Origin: an uncultured Alphaproteobacteria bacterium
GTDB taxonomy: Bacteria > Pseudomonadota > Alphaproteobacteria > HIMB59
DNA length: 64,000 bases
NCBI GenBank assembly: GCA_902557145.1
Contig: CACDYZ010000002.1
Span: forward strand, 1 to 64,000
Reading direction: 5' to 3'
Position numbers and translations under genes: made by a program. This document shows positions 63,321-64,000 of this stretch, piece by piece. The first letter of the stretch is position 1. Each line of letters starts with the position of its first letter. Under the pieces are notes generated by a model. That model was given only the letters and a program-made list of their open reading frames with translations. It ran no database searches and was not told where the DNA came from.

Positions 63321-64000
63321 TTTAATTGATAGTCACGTTAATTTTGGTCATGAATTACTTAAAAATTCTGTCTCAGATATTTGTAAGGAAGCTCTTGAAA
63401 ATAACATAGAAAGAATTTTAAGTATTAATTCCAATATCTTCGAGTTTCAAAAAGATATTAATTTGATCAAAGACTTCAATTTTGTTGATATTACTTTAGG
63501 ACATCACCCTAATAATACTCTTGATACCAATGCAGAAGAAATAAAGTTGCTTTTAAATGAAAATATTAAAAAATTTGAAGATAGAATTGTTGGAATAGGG
63601 GAAACAGGTTTAGATTATCACTATAATATACCAAAAAATAATCAAATTGAATGCTTTAAGGCCCATTTAGATGTAGCCAGTGCTCATAAACTACCATGTG
63701 TTATTCATATGAGAGATGCGGAGACAGATATGATTGAAATTTTAAGCGAATATTCTAAAAAAATGGGTAAAATTCTTATTCATTGCTTCACTGGAAGTCA
63801 GGAATTTGCAGAAAAATGTATTGATTTAGATTGTTTTTTTTCTTTGTCTGGCATTATTACATTCAAAAATGCAAATAAGCTCAGAGAAACAATCAAAATA
63901 CTCCCATTAGAAAGAATTATATTTGAAACTGACAGTCCATATCTGACACCTGATCCTTATAGAGGTAAGGTTAATAAACCTGGTTATCTTAAAATTATTA
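63313..64000 (+). CDS. TatD-family metal-dependent hydrolase (3' truncated by window)
   Basis: Not in the ORF track because it runs off the end. The open frame begins at a TTG (63313) inside the metG end and reads NNLIDSHVNFGHELL. TatD motifs follow in order: LGHHPN, GIGETGLDYHY, CVIHMRDAE, ILIHCFTGS and ETDSPYLTPDPYRGK. Of the first metal-binding HxH, only the first His remains (DSHVN). The family has 3'-5' DNase/metallohydrolase activity. 229 codons are visible; the last roughly 30-40 are missing. Confidence 0.9.
   Translation, partial: MNNLIDSHVNFGHELLKNSVSDICKEALENNIERILSINSNIFEFQKDINLIKDFNFVDITLGHHPNNTLDTNAEEIKLLLNENIKKFEDRIVGIGETGLDYHYNIPKNNQIECFKAHLDVASAHKLPCVIHMRDAETDMIEILSEYSKKMGKILIHCFTGSQEFAEKCIDLDCFFSLSGIITFKNANKLRETIKILPLERIIFETDSPYLTPDPYRGKVNKPGYLKII

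Noticed and set aside
1-64000. CRISPR array, prophage or toxin-antitoxin module
   Set aside because: No regularly spaced direct repeats, no phage structural or integrase genes, and no recognisable toxin-antitoxin pair in any frame.

Overview
The window is a gene-dense, very AT-rich (roughly 30% GC by eye) stretch of bacterial chromosome. Gene order points to an Alphaproteobacterium: tatA-tatB-tatC-serS; a DUF815 ATPase divergent from yajC-secD-secF; uvrA divergent from ssb-gyrA-coaD; recG/sdhE/mfd; and mltB-(rlpA-like)-dacA-tmk-holB-metG-tatD. Low GC, short or overlapping intergenic spaces, and betaine and glycerol-3-phosphate ABC transporters suggest a streamlined marine heterotroph (SAR11/HIMB59/SAR116-like). 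The lineage is an inference; no rRNA is present. There is no transposase, integrase, phage gene or CRISPR array, and no gene-free stretch longer than 300 bases.

Layout. (1) 1-12.9 kb: the end of an ABC ATPase gene, then housekeeping genes for Tat and Sec export, seryl-tRNA synthetase, UvrA, SSB, GyrA and CoaD, closing with tRNA-Lys(UUU). (2) 12.9-36.6 kb: an accessory catabolic region that appears devoted to methylated carboxylates such as glycine betaine, carnitine or DMSP-like compounds. It holds a dispersed ProV/ProW-ProW/ProX betaine-type importer, two homocysteine S-methyltransferases, a cytoplasmic DMSO-reductase-family molybdoenzyme, a DmdA/GcvT-like C1 transferase, a dehydrocarnitine-cleavage-type BKACE, a malonyl-CoA-synthetase-like ligase, a mandelate-racemase-type enolase, an amidase, an iron alcohol dehydrogenase, an aldehyde dehydrogenase, a TauD-type dioxygenase and two EamA exporters. 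(3) 36.6-43 kb: BioY with a small unknown protein, AroQ, and a ugpB-A-E-E-C operon containing a tandem duplication of the ugpE permease. (4) 43-64 kb: housekeeping genes, namely NadE, Cfa, ThiL, SelU, DUF3108, DUF6494, DUF502, RecG, SdhE, Mfd, an IPNS-like dioxygenase, an IsdG-like monooxygenase and tRNA-Ser(UGA), followed by the MltB to TatD run. The TatD gene is cut by the window edge.

The most interesting candidate system is the translationally coupled run proWW-molybdoenzyme-DmdA-like-SDR (24.9-31.4 kb). In it, a betaine-type importer is joined to a signal-peptide-less DMSO-reductase-family enzyme and a probable tetrahydrofolate-dependent demethylase. I suggest it takes up and demethylates an N-oxide, sulfoxide or sulfoxonium relative of betaine/DMSP; the substrate cannot be fixed from sequence alone.

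Other points: a degenerate RlpA at the rlpA locus, a delta' subunit (HolB) without a P-loop, an SdhE with its RGxxE arginine replaced, hairpins directly after both substrate-binding-protein genes, and two divergent gene pairs whose start codons physically overlap.
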